The notes under the pieces are model-generated. The model was not told the DNA's origin. It made no database searches and saw nothing but the letters and a program-made list of their open reading frames with translations. A stretch of 11,846 bases of DNA, from positions 1 to 11,846 of the forward strand of contig JBOGIQ010000179.1 in NCBI GenBank assembly GCA_050742535.1, in the 5' to 3' direction. This DNA comes from Gp6-AA40 sp050742535 (GTDB taxonomy: Bacteria; Acidobacteriota; Vicinamibacteria; Vicinamibacterales; UBA2999). Numbering within the stretch: position 1 is the stretch's first letter; each line of letters opens with the position of its first letter. Positions 1 through 6,542 of this stretch are shown here, one piece after another. Made by a program: the position numbers and the translations under genes.

Positions 1-397
1 GCACGATTTCCATCGGGTTCACGGCCGCAAGCAGCACGCCGGCGAGCCAGATCCGCTGGTCGTCGCCTCGAAGGCGCCACCACGCGAACGCGCCGGCTGC
101 CATCAGCGCCAGCACGCTGAGCACCCGCACGCTCTGCGTCAAACCGAATGCGTCGTCGCCAAACAGGTAGGACAGCGCCACGAACGGCCAGACGCTCATG
201 CCGGGATTGCGCACGCTCTGGGATGTCGCCATGCCCAGCCAGGGCAACTCCCCCGTCGCACGGGCGGTACGAACGAGATCGACCATCCTGGCTTCGTCGG
301 CCTTGAACTCGAACTCGTGCGGCGCCACAAGCCGGAGGGCGCCGCCGGCGACGACAATGGCGAAGATTGTGGCGAGGGCGGTGCGATCGGTTCGCAC
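1..397 (-). CDS. GT-C (GT39/ArnT-like) membrane glycosyltransferase, N-terminal 132 residues
   Basis: An open frame starts at GTG 397 and runs off the left edge. An in-frame TAA (409-407) sits just upstream, so GTG 397 is the first available start. The protein begins VRTDRTALATIFAIVVAGGA, a short basic stretch followed by a membrane segment (residues about 7-25). It then has HEFEFKADEARMVDLVR (27-43), an acidic DE motif in the first extracytoplasmic loop, as in ArnT/PMT-type GT-C enzymes that use polyprenyl-phosphate sugars. LPWLGMATSQSVRNPG follows, then further hydrophobic helices. The family acts in the inner membrane and moves a sugar from a lipid carrier to a lipid or protein. Its start is 9 nt beyond the stop of the zincin gene, so the two are probably co-transcribed. 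The acceptor cannot be told. The overlapping GTG 405 frame is compositionally poor and is a shadow. Confidence 0.72.
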   Translation of the reverse strand, partial: MRTDRTALATIFAIVVAGGALRLVAPHEFEFKADEARMVDLVRTARATGELPWLGMATSQSVRNPGMSVWPFVALSYLFGDDAFGLTQSVRVLSVLALMAAGAFAWWRLRGDDQRIWLAGVLLAAVNPMEIV

Positions 398-406
398 CGC
401 CCCACT

Positions 407-1072
407 TTATTGCAAACGTCTGCGGATCGCCGCGGCCTCTTCGTCGGTCAGCGCCCAATCCGCGCTCGCATGCCGCCGGACATCCGCCGGTGTCCACTCG
501 GTGCGCATCAGGCCACGCACGCTGTGGGCGTTCGTACCGAGCAGCAGGTGTCCGATCTCGTGCGCGATCGCGCGTCCAAGCAATAACGTCGCGTCGGTCT
601 CCGACAGTCCGGCTATCAGTTCCACACGATCGACGAAGACAGTGGCCAGAACGCCCGTGCGCTCGCGCATGTCGATGAGCGCCTCACCGAGCACCAGCGC
701 TCGCGGACCTGCCCCGCCTTCGCCAAGGCTCCGGCGGGTCCGCGCCACGATCTGATCTCTTCGCGCCACGATCGGATCCCTCGGCGGCACGATCTGACCC
801 GGCAAACGAACCAGCCGAACGACCAGCTCGCCACGTGCCGGCACCGTGGCGCAGGAATCAGCCAGGTCGCAGTCCTTCCACCGCAGATGGATGCCTCCTG
901 CGCTCAATGCACGGGTGGCCGCTCTCAGCGCCGCTTCCTTCACGACGCCGGCGACCCGTGCCGTGTTGTAGAGCCTCGCGGTGACGTGGACCGCAGGGGG
1001 CGCGGCTGATTCAGCAATCGGCAGGACGAGCAAGCCGCCGGCAAAGACCAGGGTCAGTTGGCGTGTCAGCAT
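407..1072 (-). CDS. secreted zincin-like metallopeptidase (HEIGH motif)
   Basis: 221 residues. An N-terminal signal peptide (MLTRQLTLVFAGGLLVLPIAES) indicates export. HEIGH at 171-175 is an HExxH zinc site. It continues LLLGTNAHS, giving a possible third ligand H183, and GLM at 187-189 could act as a Met-turn. The spacing to H183 is two residues longer than the metzincin HExxHxxGxxH, so assignment stops at 'zincin-like'. Cys68 and Cys74 could form a disulfide. Residues about 91-120 look inserted: three seven-residue repeats (IVPPRDP, IVARRDQ, IVARTRR) followed by SLGEGG. The ATG at 1072 is preceded by GGAGCGCGGAG, a usable ribosome site. The gene precedes the GT-C gene by 9 nt and is divergent from the regulator at 1263. 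Substrate unknown; it could also be a non-proteolytic homologue. Confidence 0.75.
   Translation of the reverse strand: MLTRQLTLVFAGGLLVLPIAESAAPPAVHVTARLYNTARVAGVVKEAALRAATRALSAGGIHLRWKDCDLADSCATVPARGELVVRLVRLPGQIVPPRDPIVARRDQIVARTRRSLGEGGAGPRALVLGEALIDMRERTGVLATVFVDRVELIAGLSETDATLLLGRAIAHEIGHLLLGTNAHSVRGLMRTEWTPADVRRHASADWALTDEEAAAIRRRLQ
713..745. repeat. dispersed-repeat-like segment encoding RTRRSLGEGG
   Basis: The stretch around CCCGCC (713-718) and GGCGGG (733-738) forms a 6-bp inverted repeat round TTCGCCAAGGCTCC. On the minus strand it is read as RRSLGEGG, a peptide I recall recurring in unrelated predicted proteins of Acidobacteriota as a translated dispersed repeat. It directly abuts the 21-bp tandem repeat, which suggests one inserted block in the zincin gene. 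The dispersed nature is recalled, not tested. Confidence 0.45.
741..803. repeat. 21-bp tandem repeat, three copies, inside the zincin gene
   Basis: Three adjacent 21-bp units lie at 741-761, 762-782 and 783-803, each built round CACGATCtGATC/CACGATCgGATC/CACGATCtGACC. Because 21 is a multiple of three, the copies stay in frame and encode a seven-residue repeat on the minus strand. The outer units have diverged most. Seen directly; copy number would be expected to vary between strains. Confidence 0.8.
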
Positions 1073-1130
1073 CTCCGCGCTCCCTGGCTCGGCACTGTGC
1101 GGCCGGGGCGCTGGTGCCTCAATGCAGCGG

Positions 1131-1157
1131 AGGTGACACGAGGTGAAACGTAGGTGA
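1131..1157 (+). promoter_or_regulatory. three AGGTGA direct repeats, candidate winged-helix operator
   Basis: AGGTGA occurs at 1131-1136, 1141-1146 and 1152-1157, with extended units AGGTGACACG, AGGTGAAACG and AGGTGACCCG. The 10- and 11-bp steps put all three on one DNA face. OmpR/PhoB-type winged helices typically bind direct repeats about 11 bp apart, and the gene 105 bp downstream encodes such a domain. Autoregulation is inferred. Confidence 0.4.
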
Positions 1158-1168
1158 CCCGGTCTGAC

Positions 1169-1189
1169 GGAACGCCTCAGCGGCGTTCC
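1169..1189. promoter_or_regulatory. perfect 8-bp inverted repeat in the divergent intergenic region
   Basis: GGAACGCC (1169-1176) and GGCGTTCC (1182-1189) are exact reverse complements round TCAGC. No T-run follows, so a terminator is unlikely. It could be an operator or a leader hairpin between the zincin gene and the winged-helix gene. A smaller TGTGA-G-TCACA palindrome follows at 1202-1212. Confidence 0.4.
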
Positions 1190-1227
1190 TTGTGGCCCGA
1201 TTGTGAGTCACACATCGCAGATCGCGC

Positions 1228-1257
1228 TTTCCAAACGCCCGATCGTTGGGGCATAAC
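1228..1257 (+). promoter_or_regulatory. weak sigma-70-like promoter placing transcription start at the ATG
   Basis: TTTCCA (1228-1233) and CATAAC (1252-1257) each match four of six consensus bases, with 18 bp between. The start point would fall at or next to the ATG at 1263, giving a leaderless transcript. There is no clear Shine-Dalgarno sequence before that ATG, which fits. The matches are weak. Confidence 0.25.
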
Positions 1258-1262
1258 GGGAC

Positions 1263-3005
1263 ATGGAATCCACGGAAGCCCGAACCCTGAAGTTCGGATC
1301 GTTCGAGCTCGACGTGCGGCTCCGCGAGCTCCGGACGGGCTCGACCCGCGTGCGGCTGCAGGAGCAGCCATTCGAAATCCTCCGTCTCATGCTCGAGCGT
1401 CCGGGCGACGTCGTCACGCGCGAGGAGCTCCGCCAGCGTCTCTGGCCAGCCGGCACCTACGTCGACTTCGAGCACAGCCTCAACGCCGCCGTGAAGCGCC
1501 TGCGCGCCGCGCTTGGCGATGATGCGGAGAATCCGCGGTTTGTGGAGACGCTGCCGCGCCGGGGATATCGGTTCATCGCCCGGCTCGACGCCGTCCCGGT
1601 GCCTGCGTCTGCGCCCGCCGCACCCGTCCGGCCGCGCCTCGCCGTGCTGCCGTTCGCGAATCTGAGCGAGGACGCCGCGCAGGAGTACTTCAGCGACGGG
1701 TTGACCGAGGAAATGATCCTGCAGCTTGGAGCGGTGTCCGGCGGTCGCCTCGGCGTGCTGGCGCGCTGGTCGTCGATGATCTTCAAGGGCACGACGCGCC
1801 GTGCCCGCGAAATCGGGGATGCGCTCGGCGTCGATTACCTGGTGGAAGGCAGCGTGCGGCGCGAGGGCGACCGTGTGCGCATTACCGCCCGGCTGGTCGA
1901 GACGGCCAGCGAAACGCATCTGTGGTCCGAGGCCTACGAGCGCGAGTTGACGGATTGCCTCGTCGTCCAGACGGATGTTGCAGCCCGGATTGCCCGTTCG
2001 CTTGCGATAAAACTGTCACCGCCGGCGGAACGGCCGGCCGCCTGCGATGCATCGGCCTACCAGGCGTACCTGAAGGGCCGGTATTACTGGAACAAGCCGT
2101 TTGACGAAGGCGTGAACGAGGCGATTGCCTACTACGAGCGAGCGCTCGAGCTGTCGCCATCGTTCGGGGCGGCGCACGCGGCGCTGGCCCGCGCGCGGGT
2201 GTGCCTGGGCGAGTATTACCACACGCTTCCACGTCAGGCGTTGAAGGATGCGGAGGGCTCCGCCGACCGGGCGCTCGCCCTCGACGCCACGCTGTATGAG
2301 GCGCACGTCGCGCGTGGGGACGTACGTCGCATGCTCGACCTCGACTGGGCCGGCGCCGAGACGTCGTACACGGAGGCGATCGCGCACAACCCGAGCTACG
2401 AAAGCGCGCATCGCGCCTACGCGATGATGTTGAGCGTCCAGGGCCGTCACGCCGAAGCCATTCGCGCCAGCGAGCGGGCGTGCGAGCTCGACCCGCTCTG
2501 TCTGGTGGTCGGCACGACGGCGGCGTGGGTGCGCTACGCCGCGGGAGACTTCGACGCGGCCATCGATCACTGCCGCAACACGATCGACATGGATCTGGAG
2601 TTCATGCCGGCGCGCCGGGTGCTGGCGGCGGCATATCTGCAGGCCGGTCGGCAGACGGAAGCGCTGTCGGAGCTCGAATCTGCCGTGTCGCTGGGTGACG
2701 GCGACGCCGATCCGGTCCTCCTGTCCTGGCTGGCGCACGCCAAGGCCGTGACCGGGCACCAGCGCGACGCCGTCAACCTCGTCGCGCGGGCGCGCTCACT
2801 GGATCGCGAGCGTTATGTCCCGTCGTATCACCTGGCGATGGCCTTTGTCGGCCTCGGCAACGGTGACGCAGCGTTCGAGGCGCTCGACCAGGCCTGGCTC
2901 GATCGCGACCCGGCACTTGCCGGCGTCCACGTCGAACCGCGGTTCGAGTCGATCCGCGGCGATCGGCGGTATGTCGAGTTGCTGGATCGATTGAAGCTGC
3001 GCTGA
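1263..3005 (+). CDS. winged-helix regulator with TolB/FlgO-like domain and TPR repeats
   Basis: 580 residues in three parts. Residues about 11-108 are an OmpR/PhoB-type DNA-binding winged helix (FGSFELDVRLRELR, QEQPFEILRLML, ETLPRRGYRFIARL). A short Pro/Ala linker leads to about 124-255, opening RLAVLPFANLSEDAAQEYFS, a TolB-N/FlgO-like domain often found in CadC-like proteins. From about 263 to the end are TPR units (for example YYERALELSPSFGAAHAALA). No membrane helix lies between the parts, unlike E. coli CadC, so it is probably a soluble regulator using TPRs to bind a protein or peptide signal. This architecture is greatly expanded in Acidobacteriota. The ATG at 1263 fits the usual N-terminus, though the ribosome site is weak. 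It is divergent from the zincin gene and ends 13 bp from the convergent DUF169 stop. Targets unknown; the 1131-1157 repeats suggest autoregulation. Confidence 0.85.
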   Translation: MESTEARTLKFGSFELDVRLRELRTGSTRVRLQEQPFEILRLMLERPGDVVTREELRQRLWPAGTYVDFEHSLNAAVKRLRAALGDDAENPRFVETLPRRGYRFIARLDAVPVPASAPAAPVRPRLAVLPFANLSEDAAQEYFSDGLTEEMILQLGAVSGGRLGVLARWSSMIFKGTTRRAREIGDALGVDYLVEGSVRREGDRVRITARLVETASETHLWSEAYERELTDCLVVQTDVAARIARSLAIKLSPPAERPAACDASAYQAYLKGRYYWNKPFDEGVNEAIAYYERALELSPSFGAAHAALARARVCLGEYYHTLPRQALKDAEGSADRALALDATLYEAHVARGDVRRMLDLDWAGAETSYTEAIAHNPSYESAHRAYAMMLSVQGRHAEAIRASERACELDPLCLVVGTTAAWVRYAAGDFDAAIDHCRNTIDMDLEFMPARRVLAAAYLQAGRQTEALSELESAVSLGDGDADPVLLSWLAHAKAVTGHQRDAVNLVARARSLDRERYVPSYHLAMAFVGLGNGDAAFEALDQAWLDRDPALAGVHVEPRFESIRGDRRYVELLDRLKLR

Positions 3006-3018
3006 AAGGCCGCCGCGA

Positions 3019-3723
3019 CTAGGTGGCGATCGTCGACCGCCGCTCGCGGTGGTACTGCGTGAGGATCACGTTCGCGGCGGTGATGGTGGCGATCTCGCCG
3101 GCAATCGCCGCGAGCTTGTCCGCGCGCACCACGCTGTAGAACTCTTCGTCGGCCAGCGCCGTGTAGATGCGGTTGCCGACGCACCCGAGGCTCGAGGCCA
3201 TGCCGCTCGTGATCGCCGCGGGAATCGCCATGCACGTCGGGCGGCCGAGCAGCGACGTGAACGTCACGCCGCTTCGCGTGGCCGCCTCGTGCAGCAGCAT
3301 CAAGCCGCCAGGGGTTCCGGCGACGATGACGGCGTCCGGATCGATCGGCGTGTTGCCCAGCGGGGAGTAGAGCGTGGCCGCCGGCGTCTTCTCGAGGCGC
3401 GGTACTGCGGGCACTTCCGCCATGCGGAGGTAGCCGAGGTCCGTCATCAGCGACAGCGTGTCAGAGAGTTCGTGCTCGCGATCCTTTGGCAGCGGAATGT
3501 GATGCGTATAGCTCCCAATCGGGCAGTTGTAATGGTCTTCCGGCGCGGTATAGAACGTCCGTCCTCGCGCGGCGAGCGACCAGAACGTGCATCCCGACGG
3601 CTGTGTCTCGGGCAGCCGCGGCACGCCGGCCGGCGGCGCGTCGAGGAACGCCACCGCCACGGGGCGGCGGGTGAGCTGGAGCGCATCGGTCAGTGCGCGT
3701 TCGAGCGCGCCGAAATCAACCAT
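3019..3723 (-). CDS. DUF169 family protein
   Basis: 234 residues, about full length for DUF169. Family-like blocks visible are RRPVAVAFL (19-27), SGCTFWSLAARGRTFYT (43-59), DHYNCPIGSYTHHIPLP (63-79), GRPTCMAIPAA (160-170) and SLGCVGNRIYTAL (178-190). Four cysteines (45, 67, 164, 181) and His64, His74 and His75 lie in these blocks, so a metal or cofactor site is plausible but unproven. There is no signal peptide, so it is probably cytoplasmic. The ATG at 3723 lacks a Shine-Dalgarno sequence, and a perfect TATAAT lies 9 nt upstream, suggesting an almost leaderless mRNA. It faces the response-regulator gene across a 117-bp region holding a dispersed repeat. The biochemical role of the family is not established. 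Confidence 0.82.
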   Translation of the reverse strand: MVDFGALERALTDALQLTRRPVAVAFLDAPPAGVPRLPETQPSGCTFWSLAARGRTFYTAPEDHYNCPIGSYTHHIPLPKDREHELSDTLSLMTDLGYLRMAEVPAVPRLEKTPAATLYSPLGNTPIDPDAVIVAGTPGGLMLLHEAATRSGVTFTSLLGRPTCMAIPAAITSGMASSLGCVGNRIYTALADEEFYSVVRADKLAAIAGEIATITAANVILTQYHRERRSTIAT

Positions 3724-3732
3724 AAGCGAACG

Positions 3733-3738
3733 ATTATA
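3733..3738 (-). promoter_or_regulatory. perfect -10 box (TATAAT) for the DUF169 gene
   Basis: Read on the minus strand, 3738-3733 is TATAAT, 9 nt before the ATG at 3723. A start site 6-7 nt downstream of the box would leave a 2-3 nt leader. No good -35 is seen at 17 bp, where the repeat arm lies. An AT-rich island in GC-rich DNA supports promoter function. Confidence 0.5.
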
Positions 3739-3752
3739 TGCTTCTCAAACAG

Positions 3753-3837
3753 GTCCGCCTGAAGGCGGACACTACGACGGGTCTGCTTCCCGGCTTCGCG
3801 TGTCGCGCTACGGCGGGCAAGGAAGGCGGACACTACG
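3753..3837. repeat. dispersed intergenic repeat (VRLKADTT type) with two copies of its core
   Basis: GTCCGCCTGAAGGCGGAC (3753-3770) is an 8-bp inverted repeat with a GA loop, or a 7-bp stem with TGAA. It continues ACTACG. The core GAAGGCGGACACTACG (3761-3776) recurs exactly at 3822-3837, 61 bp on. Read in one frame, 3753-3776 gives VRLKADTT, a peptide I recall as a common spurious translation in Vicinamibacteria-like genomes. The second copy ends 3 nt before the response-regulator ATG, so the element supplies the leader of that mRNA. Confidence 0.7.
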
Positions 3838-3840
3838 CCG

Positions 3841-4524
3841 ATGAGAGTGCTGGTCGTCGAGGATGAACAGAAGGTCGCCGACGCGCTTCGCGAGGGGCTC
3901 GAGGCGGAGAAGTACGACGTGGTGGTCGAACGCACGGGTGAGGCCGCGTTCTTTCGGGTGAATACCGAAACGTTCGATGCCATCCTGCTCGATCTGGGTC
4001 TGCCGGGACGGGACGGGCTCGAGATCCTGCGCGCGCTTCGCGCGCGCGGACTGAAGACCCCGGTTCTGATCCTCACCGCGCGCGACTCGCTGCAGGACCG
4101 CGTCACCGGGCTCGACAGCGGCGCGGACGACTACCTCGTGAAACCGTTCGCCTTTGCCGAGCTGATCGCCCGCATTCGCGCCCTGGTCCGGCGCGGGCGA
4201 GCGGCGGACGCCCCGCGCCTCTCCGCCGGCGATCTGGACGTCGACCTGATCACCCGAAACGTCACCCGCAGCGGAACGCCGATCGATCTGACCGTCCGCG
4301 AGTTCGAGCTGCTCGAATACCTGCTGCGCCATCAGGGCCAGGTCGTGCCGCGGGAGACGCTGGCGCGCGACGTCTGGAAGGAAACCGCCCGCACGACGCC
4401 GCTCGACAACGTCATCGACGTGCACATCGCCCGCCTGCGCCGCAAGGTCGACGCCGACTTCGCGGTCAAGCTGATTCATACCGTGCGCGGAGTCGGTTTC
4501 ATCCTGCGTGAAGGCGAGCCGTGA
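3841..4524 (+). CDS. OmpR/PhoB-family response regulator
   Basis: 227 residues. The receiver domain (1-117) has the acidic pair E7/D8, phosphoacceptor D51 in ILLDLGLPGRDG, T79, Y98 and K101 in DDYLVKPFAF. The effector domain (about 128-224) is an OmpR-type winged helix, with LTVREFELLEYLLRHQGQVV and a VDVHIARLRRKVD-like recognition region ending VRGVGFILR. By look it is closest to the CusR/CopR/QseB group. All key residues are present. The ATG at 3841 matches the canonical MRVLVVED start. The only purine-rich ribosome site, AAGGAAGG (3819-3826), is 14 nt away and lies partly in the dispersed repeat, so translation may be weak or hairpin-influenced. The stop overlaps the kinase start (GTGA), so the pair is coupled. 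Targets are unknown; the CTGAA-N6-TTCAG sites downstream are candidates. Confidence 0.93.
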   Translation: MRVLVVEDEQKVADALREGLEAEKYDVVVERTGEAAFFRVNTETFDAILLDLGLPGRDGLEILRALRARGLKTPVLILTARDSLQDRVTGLDSGADDYLVKPFAFAELIARIRALVRRGRAADAPRLSAGDLDVDLITRNVTRSGTPIDLTVREFELLEYLLRHQGQVVPRETLARDVWKETARTTPLDNVIDVHIARLRRKVDADFAVKLIHTVRGVGFILREGEP

Positions 4525-5990
4525 ACGTCCGCTGGTGGCGGTCGCACAGCGTCCGCGTGCGGCTGACGCTCTCGTACGTCGCGGCGATGGTCGTCGTGCT
4601 CGGGGTGTATGTCGCCGCCGTCTATGTCTTCGTCGGCCGCAATGCATCGGACGCGCTCGATCGACAGCTCCGTCAGGATTTCACCTGGGTCTACGCCAGC
4701 CTGTACCAGGCCCCGGACGGCATGTACATGATCAGCGCGCCTGAGCGCATCGACCCGGATTTCCCCCTGCCGTGGATCCAGGTCTGGCGCGGCGATCGCT
4801 CGCGCGTCGTCTATCGGAACACGGAGGCGGAGTTCCGGCCGATTCCGGAAAGCCGCGCCGTTGATGAAGGCATCGTCACGATCGCCAGCGACGCCGGCAA
4901 CATGCGCATCCTGACCGAGCGCGGCGAGTTGCGCGGTCCGTTCGCTGCGTCGCGCATCGTCATCCAGGTCGGACGGTCGGAGGCCTCGATGCAGGCACAG
5001 ATGCGCGAGCTCGCCGTGATGCTCGTGCTCGGCCTGCCCGTCGCGGTGGCCGTAGCGGGAATCGGCGGCTATGCGCTGGCCCGCCGCGCGCTCGCGCCGA
5101 TCGAGCGGATGACCGAGCACGCGCGGACGATTACCGCCGAGCGCCTGAACGATCGGCTGCCGGTCGACAATCCGGACGACGAGATGGGCCGGCTCGCGGC
5201 GGTATTCAACGCCACGTTGAGCCGGCTGGAGCAGTCGTTCGAGCAGATGCGGCGCTTCACCGCCGATGTGTCGCATCAGCTGCGGACGCCGCTCACCGCG
5301 ATTCGCAGCGTCGGCGAAGTCGGGCTGCGCACGAGTCATCGCGACGAGTCGTCCTACCGCGCCATTATCGGCAGCATGCTCGAGGAAACCGATCGCCTGG
5401 CGGTGCTCGTCGATCGGCTGCTCACGCTCTCGCGTGCCGAGATGGGGCAGGGGACATTCGCGCGCGATGTCGTGAATCTGGCCGAGCTTGCCGAGGACGT
5501 CGCCGGGCACCTCGGTGTGCTGGCGGAAGAAAAAAGCCAGTCGTTGTCCGTCGAGGCCACCGGCGCGCCGACCGCCGTCGCCGACCGCGTCGTGTTGCGC
5601 CAGGCGCTCATCAATCTGGTCGACAATGCCATCAAGTTCACGCCGGCCGGCGGCGCGATTTCGATTCGCGTCTCGGGCATCGACGGGAGCGCGATGCTGG
5701 ACGTGTCGGATACGGGCCCCGGCATTCCCGGCGAGGCGCGGGAGAGGGTCTTCGATCGCTTTTATCGTGGCGATGAGGACGCGGCGGCGGGGACCGGACT
5801 CGGACTCTCCATCGCGAAGAGCGCCGTCGAGGCCAATGGCGGCGTTCTCACGGTCGAGCGCTCCGGCCCGCACGGGACCACGTTCAGGATTACGCTTGCG
5901 CGCCCTTCTTCACTGGAACGCCATGCCCAGTCGCCGGTGCCCCGCAGGGCCAGCCGGCCATCGACAGCACCTCGCGGGCAACGTCAGTGA
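4521..5990 (+). CDS. membrane sensor histidine kinase, partner of the upstream regulator
   Basis: 489 residues, starting at GTG 4521 within the regulator's stop. Domains in order: TM1 (about 17-38), an extracytoplasmic sensor region (about 40-162), TM2 (about 163-186), HAMP (about 187-240), HisKA with FTADVSHQLRTPLTAIR and phospho-acceptor H252, and a GHKL ATPase with N369 (LINLVDNAIKF), DTGPGIP (397-403) and GTGLGLS (424-430). The layout matches CusS/QseC-type kinases, which sense envelope signals such as metals. The H-box has Gln where Glu is usual (SHQLRTP), probably tolerated. The catalytic fold ends near residue 461. The last 28 residues (from SSLERHAQ) are Pro/Arg-rich and are encoded opposite the neighbouring kinase-like gene, so they look like read-through into convergent sequence. 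Signal unknown. Confidence 0.92.
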   Translation: MNVRWWRSHSVRVRLTLSYVAAMVVVLGVYVAAVYVFVGRNASDALDRQLRQDFTWVYASLYQAPDGMYMISAPERIDPDFPLPWIQVWRGDRSRVVYRNTEAEFRPIPESRAVDEGIVTIASDAGNMRILTERGELRGPFAASRIVIQVGRSEASMQAQMRELAVMLVLGLPVAVAVAGIGGYALARRALAPIERMTEHARTITAERLNDRLPVDNPDDEMGRLAAVFNATLSRLEQSFEQMRRFTADVSHQLRTPLTAIRSVGEVGLRTSHRDESSYRAIIGSMLEETDRLAVLVDRLLTLSRAEMGQGTFARDVVNLAELAEDVAGHLGVLAEEKSQSLSVEATGAPTAVADRVVLRQALINLVDNAIKFTPAGGAISIRVSGIDGSAMLDVSDTGPGIPGEARERVFDRFYRGDEDAAAGTGLGLSIAKSAVEANGGVLTVERSGPHGTTFRITLARPSSLERHAQSPVPRRASRPSTAPRGQRQ

Positions 5991-6450
5991 CCCGCCGCTC
6001 GTCGTTCTCCACGACGAAGTCCTGCAGCGCCGTGGCATCGAGCTCCGCATCGAGCACCGACACGCGCTCGATCAGCTCGGCCTGCAGCACGCCGGGTTCC
6101 CGCGACCGGACCCGCTCCTCCATGGTGCGGACGCTCGCGCGAAGCCTGCAGATCACGATGTGAGCGTCTGGAATGGAGTCGCGGACTTCGTCCAGCCGCG
6201 CGGCTGTTTCGATGGCTCCGGCGAGCAGCACACGCCGGATGCCGAACGCCGCGTAGTTCTCCCAGATTGCCGCGAGATTCCGCCGTGTCAGGGAGGCGGC
6301 GTGCAGGAGGTGTCCGACCGTCAATGCGTCGAGGTCGATCGCCGCGTGATCGACACTTGCGGTGCAGAGCAAATCGGAAGCCTCGCTCATCACCGTCGTC
6401 TTGCCAGAGCCCAGGGAGCCGGAAATTATGAGAACGTCCGCGTTGACCAA
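5890..6450 (-). CDS. P-loop (AAA_33/APS-kinase-like) nucleotide-binding protein
   Basis: 186 residues from TTG 6450. The start is supported by GGGGGTGG six nt upstream and by the natural opening VNADVLIISGSLGSGKTT. Walker A is GSLGSGKT (11-18). A lid-like arginine segment (ICRLRASVRTMEERVRSREPG, 100-120, shown here in parts: ICRLRA, EERVRSRE) and an end near AREVLSMAGW (158-167) fit small P-loop kinases such as the AAA_33, shikimate-kinase or APS-kinase groups. The AIDLDAL region (37-43) may carry the substrate-side acid. Substrate cannot be assigned. The last ~19 residues (CGAPATGHG onwards) lie past the usual fold end and overlap the histidine kinase by 101 bp on the opposite strand. It points away from the DinB-fold gene at 6543. 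Confidence 0.75.
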   Translation of the reverse strand: MVNADVLIISGSLGSGKTTVMSEASDLLCTASVDHAAIDLDALTVGHLLHAASLTRRNLAAIWENYAAFGIRRVLLAGAIETAARLDEVRDSIPDAHIVICRLRASVRTMEERVRSREPGVLQAELIERVSVLDAELDATALQDFVVENDERRVTDVAREVLSMAGWPCGAPATGHGVPVKKGAQA

Positions 6451-6493
6451 CCGAATCCACCCCCGCGGCTTTGACTGTAGGGGCAGAGCAAAT

Positions 6494-6524
6494 GGCAGGC
6501 AATAATGGAATTAGATTATCTGCC
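6494..6524. promoter_or_regulatory. imperfect dyad upstream of the DinB-fold gene
   Basis: GGCAG (6494-6498) pairs with CTGCC (6520-6524), and ATAAT (6502-6506) with ATTAT (6515-6519), with a 3-nt GCA bulge on the left. A TAAT-GGA-ATTA palindrome lies at its centre. It is AT-rich, 6 nt ahead of the ribosome site, and between two divergent genes, so an operator over the promoter is the simplest reading. Confidence 0.4.
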
Positions 6525-6530
6525 CGCACC

Positions 6531-6537
6531 GGAGAGG
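6531..6537 (+). promoter_or_regulatory. Shine-Dalgarno site fixing the start at ATG 6543
   Basis: GGAGAGG ends 5 nt before ATG 6543. The frame is open further upstream, but the upstream residues have no signal character, whereas a signal peptide starts exactly at 6543. Confidence 0.75.
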
Positions 6538-6542
6538 TCGCG

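Noticed and set aside
196..405. Minus-strand frame of 69 codons from GTG 405
   Set aside because: Shadow of the GT-C gene in another frame; low-complexity Ser/Pro composition, while the GTG 397 frame gives membrane helices and a DE motif.
198..755. Plus-strand open frame of 185 codons
   Set aside because: Ser/Arg/Pro-rich with no domain signal, antisense to the zincin and GT-C genes, both of which show recognisable motifs.
3753..3837. CRISPR array
   Set aside because: Only two copies of a 16-bp core, one inside a hairpin, and no further repeats or cas genes.
4476..5873. Long (465-codon) minus-strand frame opposite the histidine kinase
   Set aside because: Arg/Asp/His-rich mirror of a strongly conserved kinase, a common by-product of GC-rich codon use.
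5488..6474. Plus-strand 328-codon frame across the end of the kinase
   Set aside because: Covers two real genes out of frame, and its composition is Arg/Pro/Ser-rich without motifs.
6471..6542. Upstream start for the DinB-fold gene
   Set aside because: The 24 extra residues would bury the signal peptide, and the good ribosome site serves ATG 6543.
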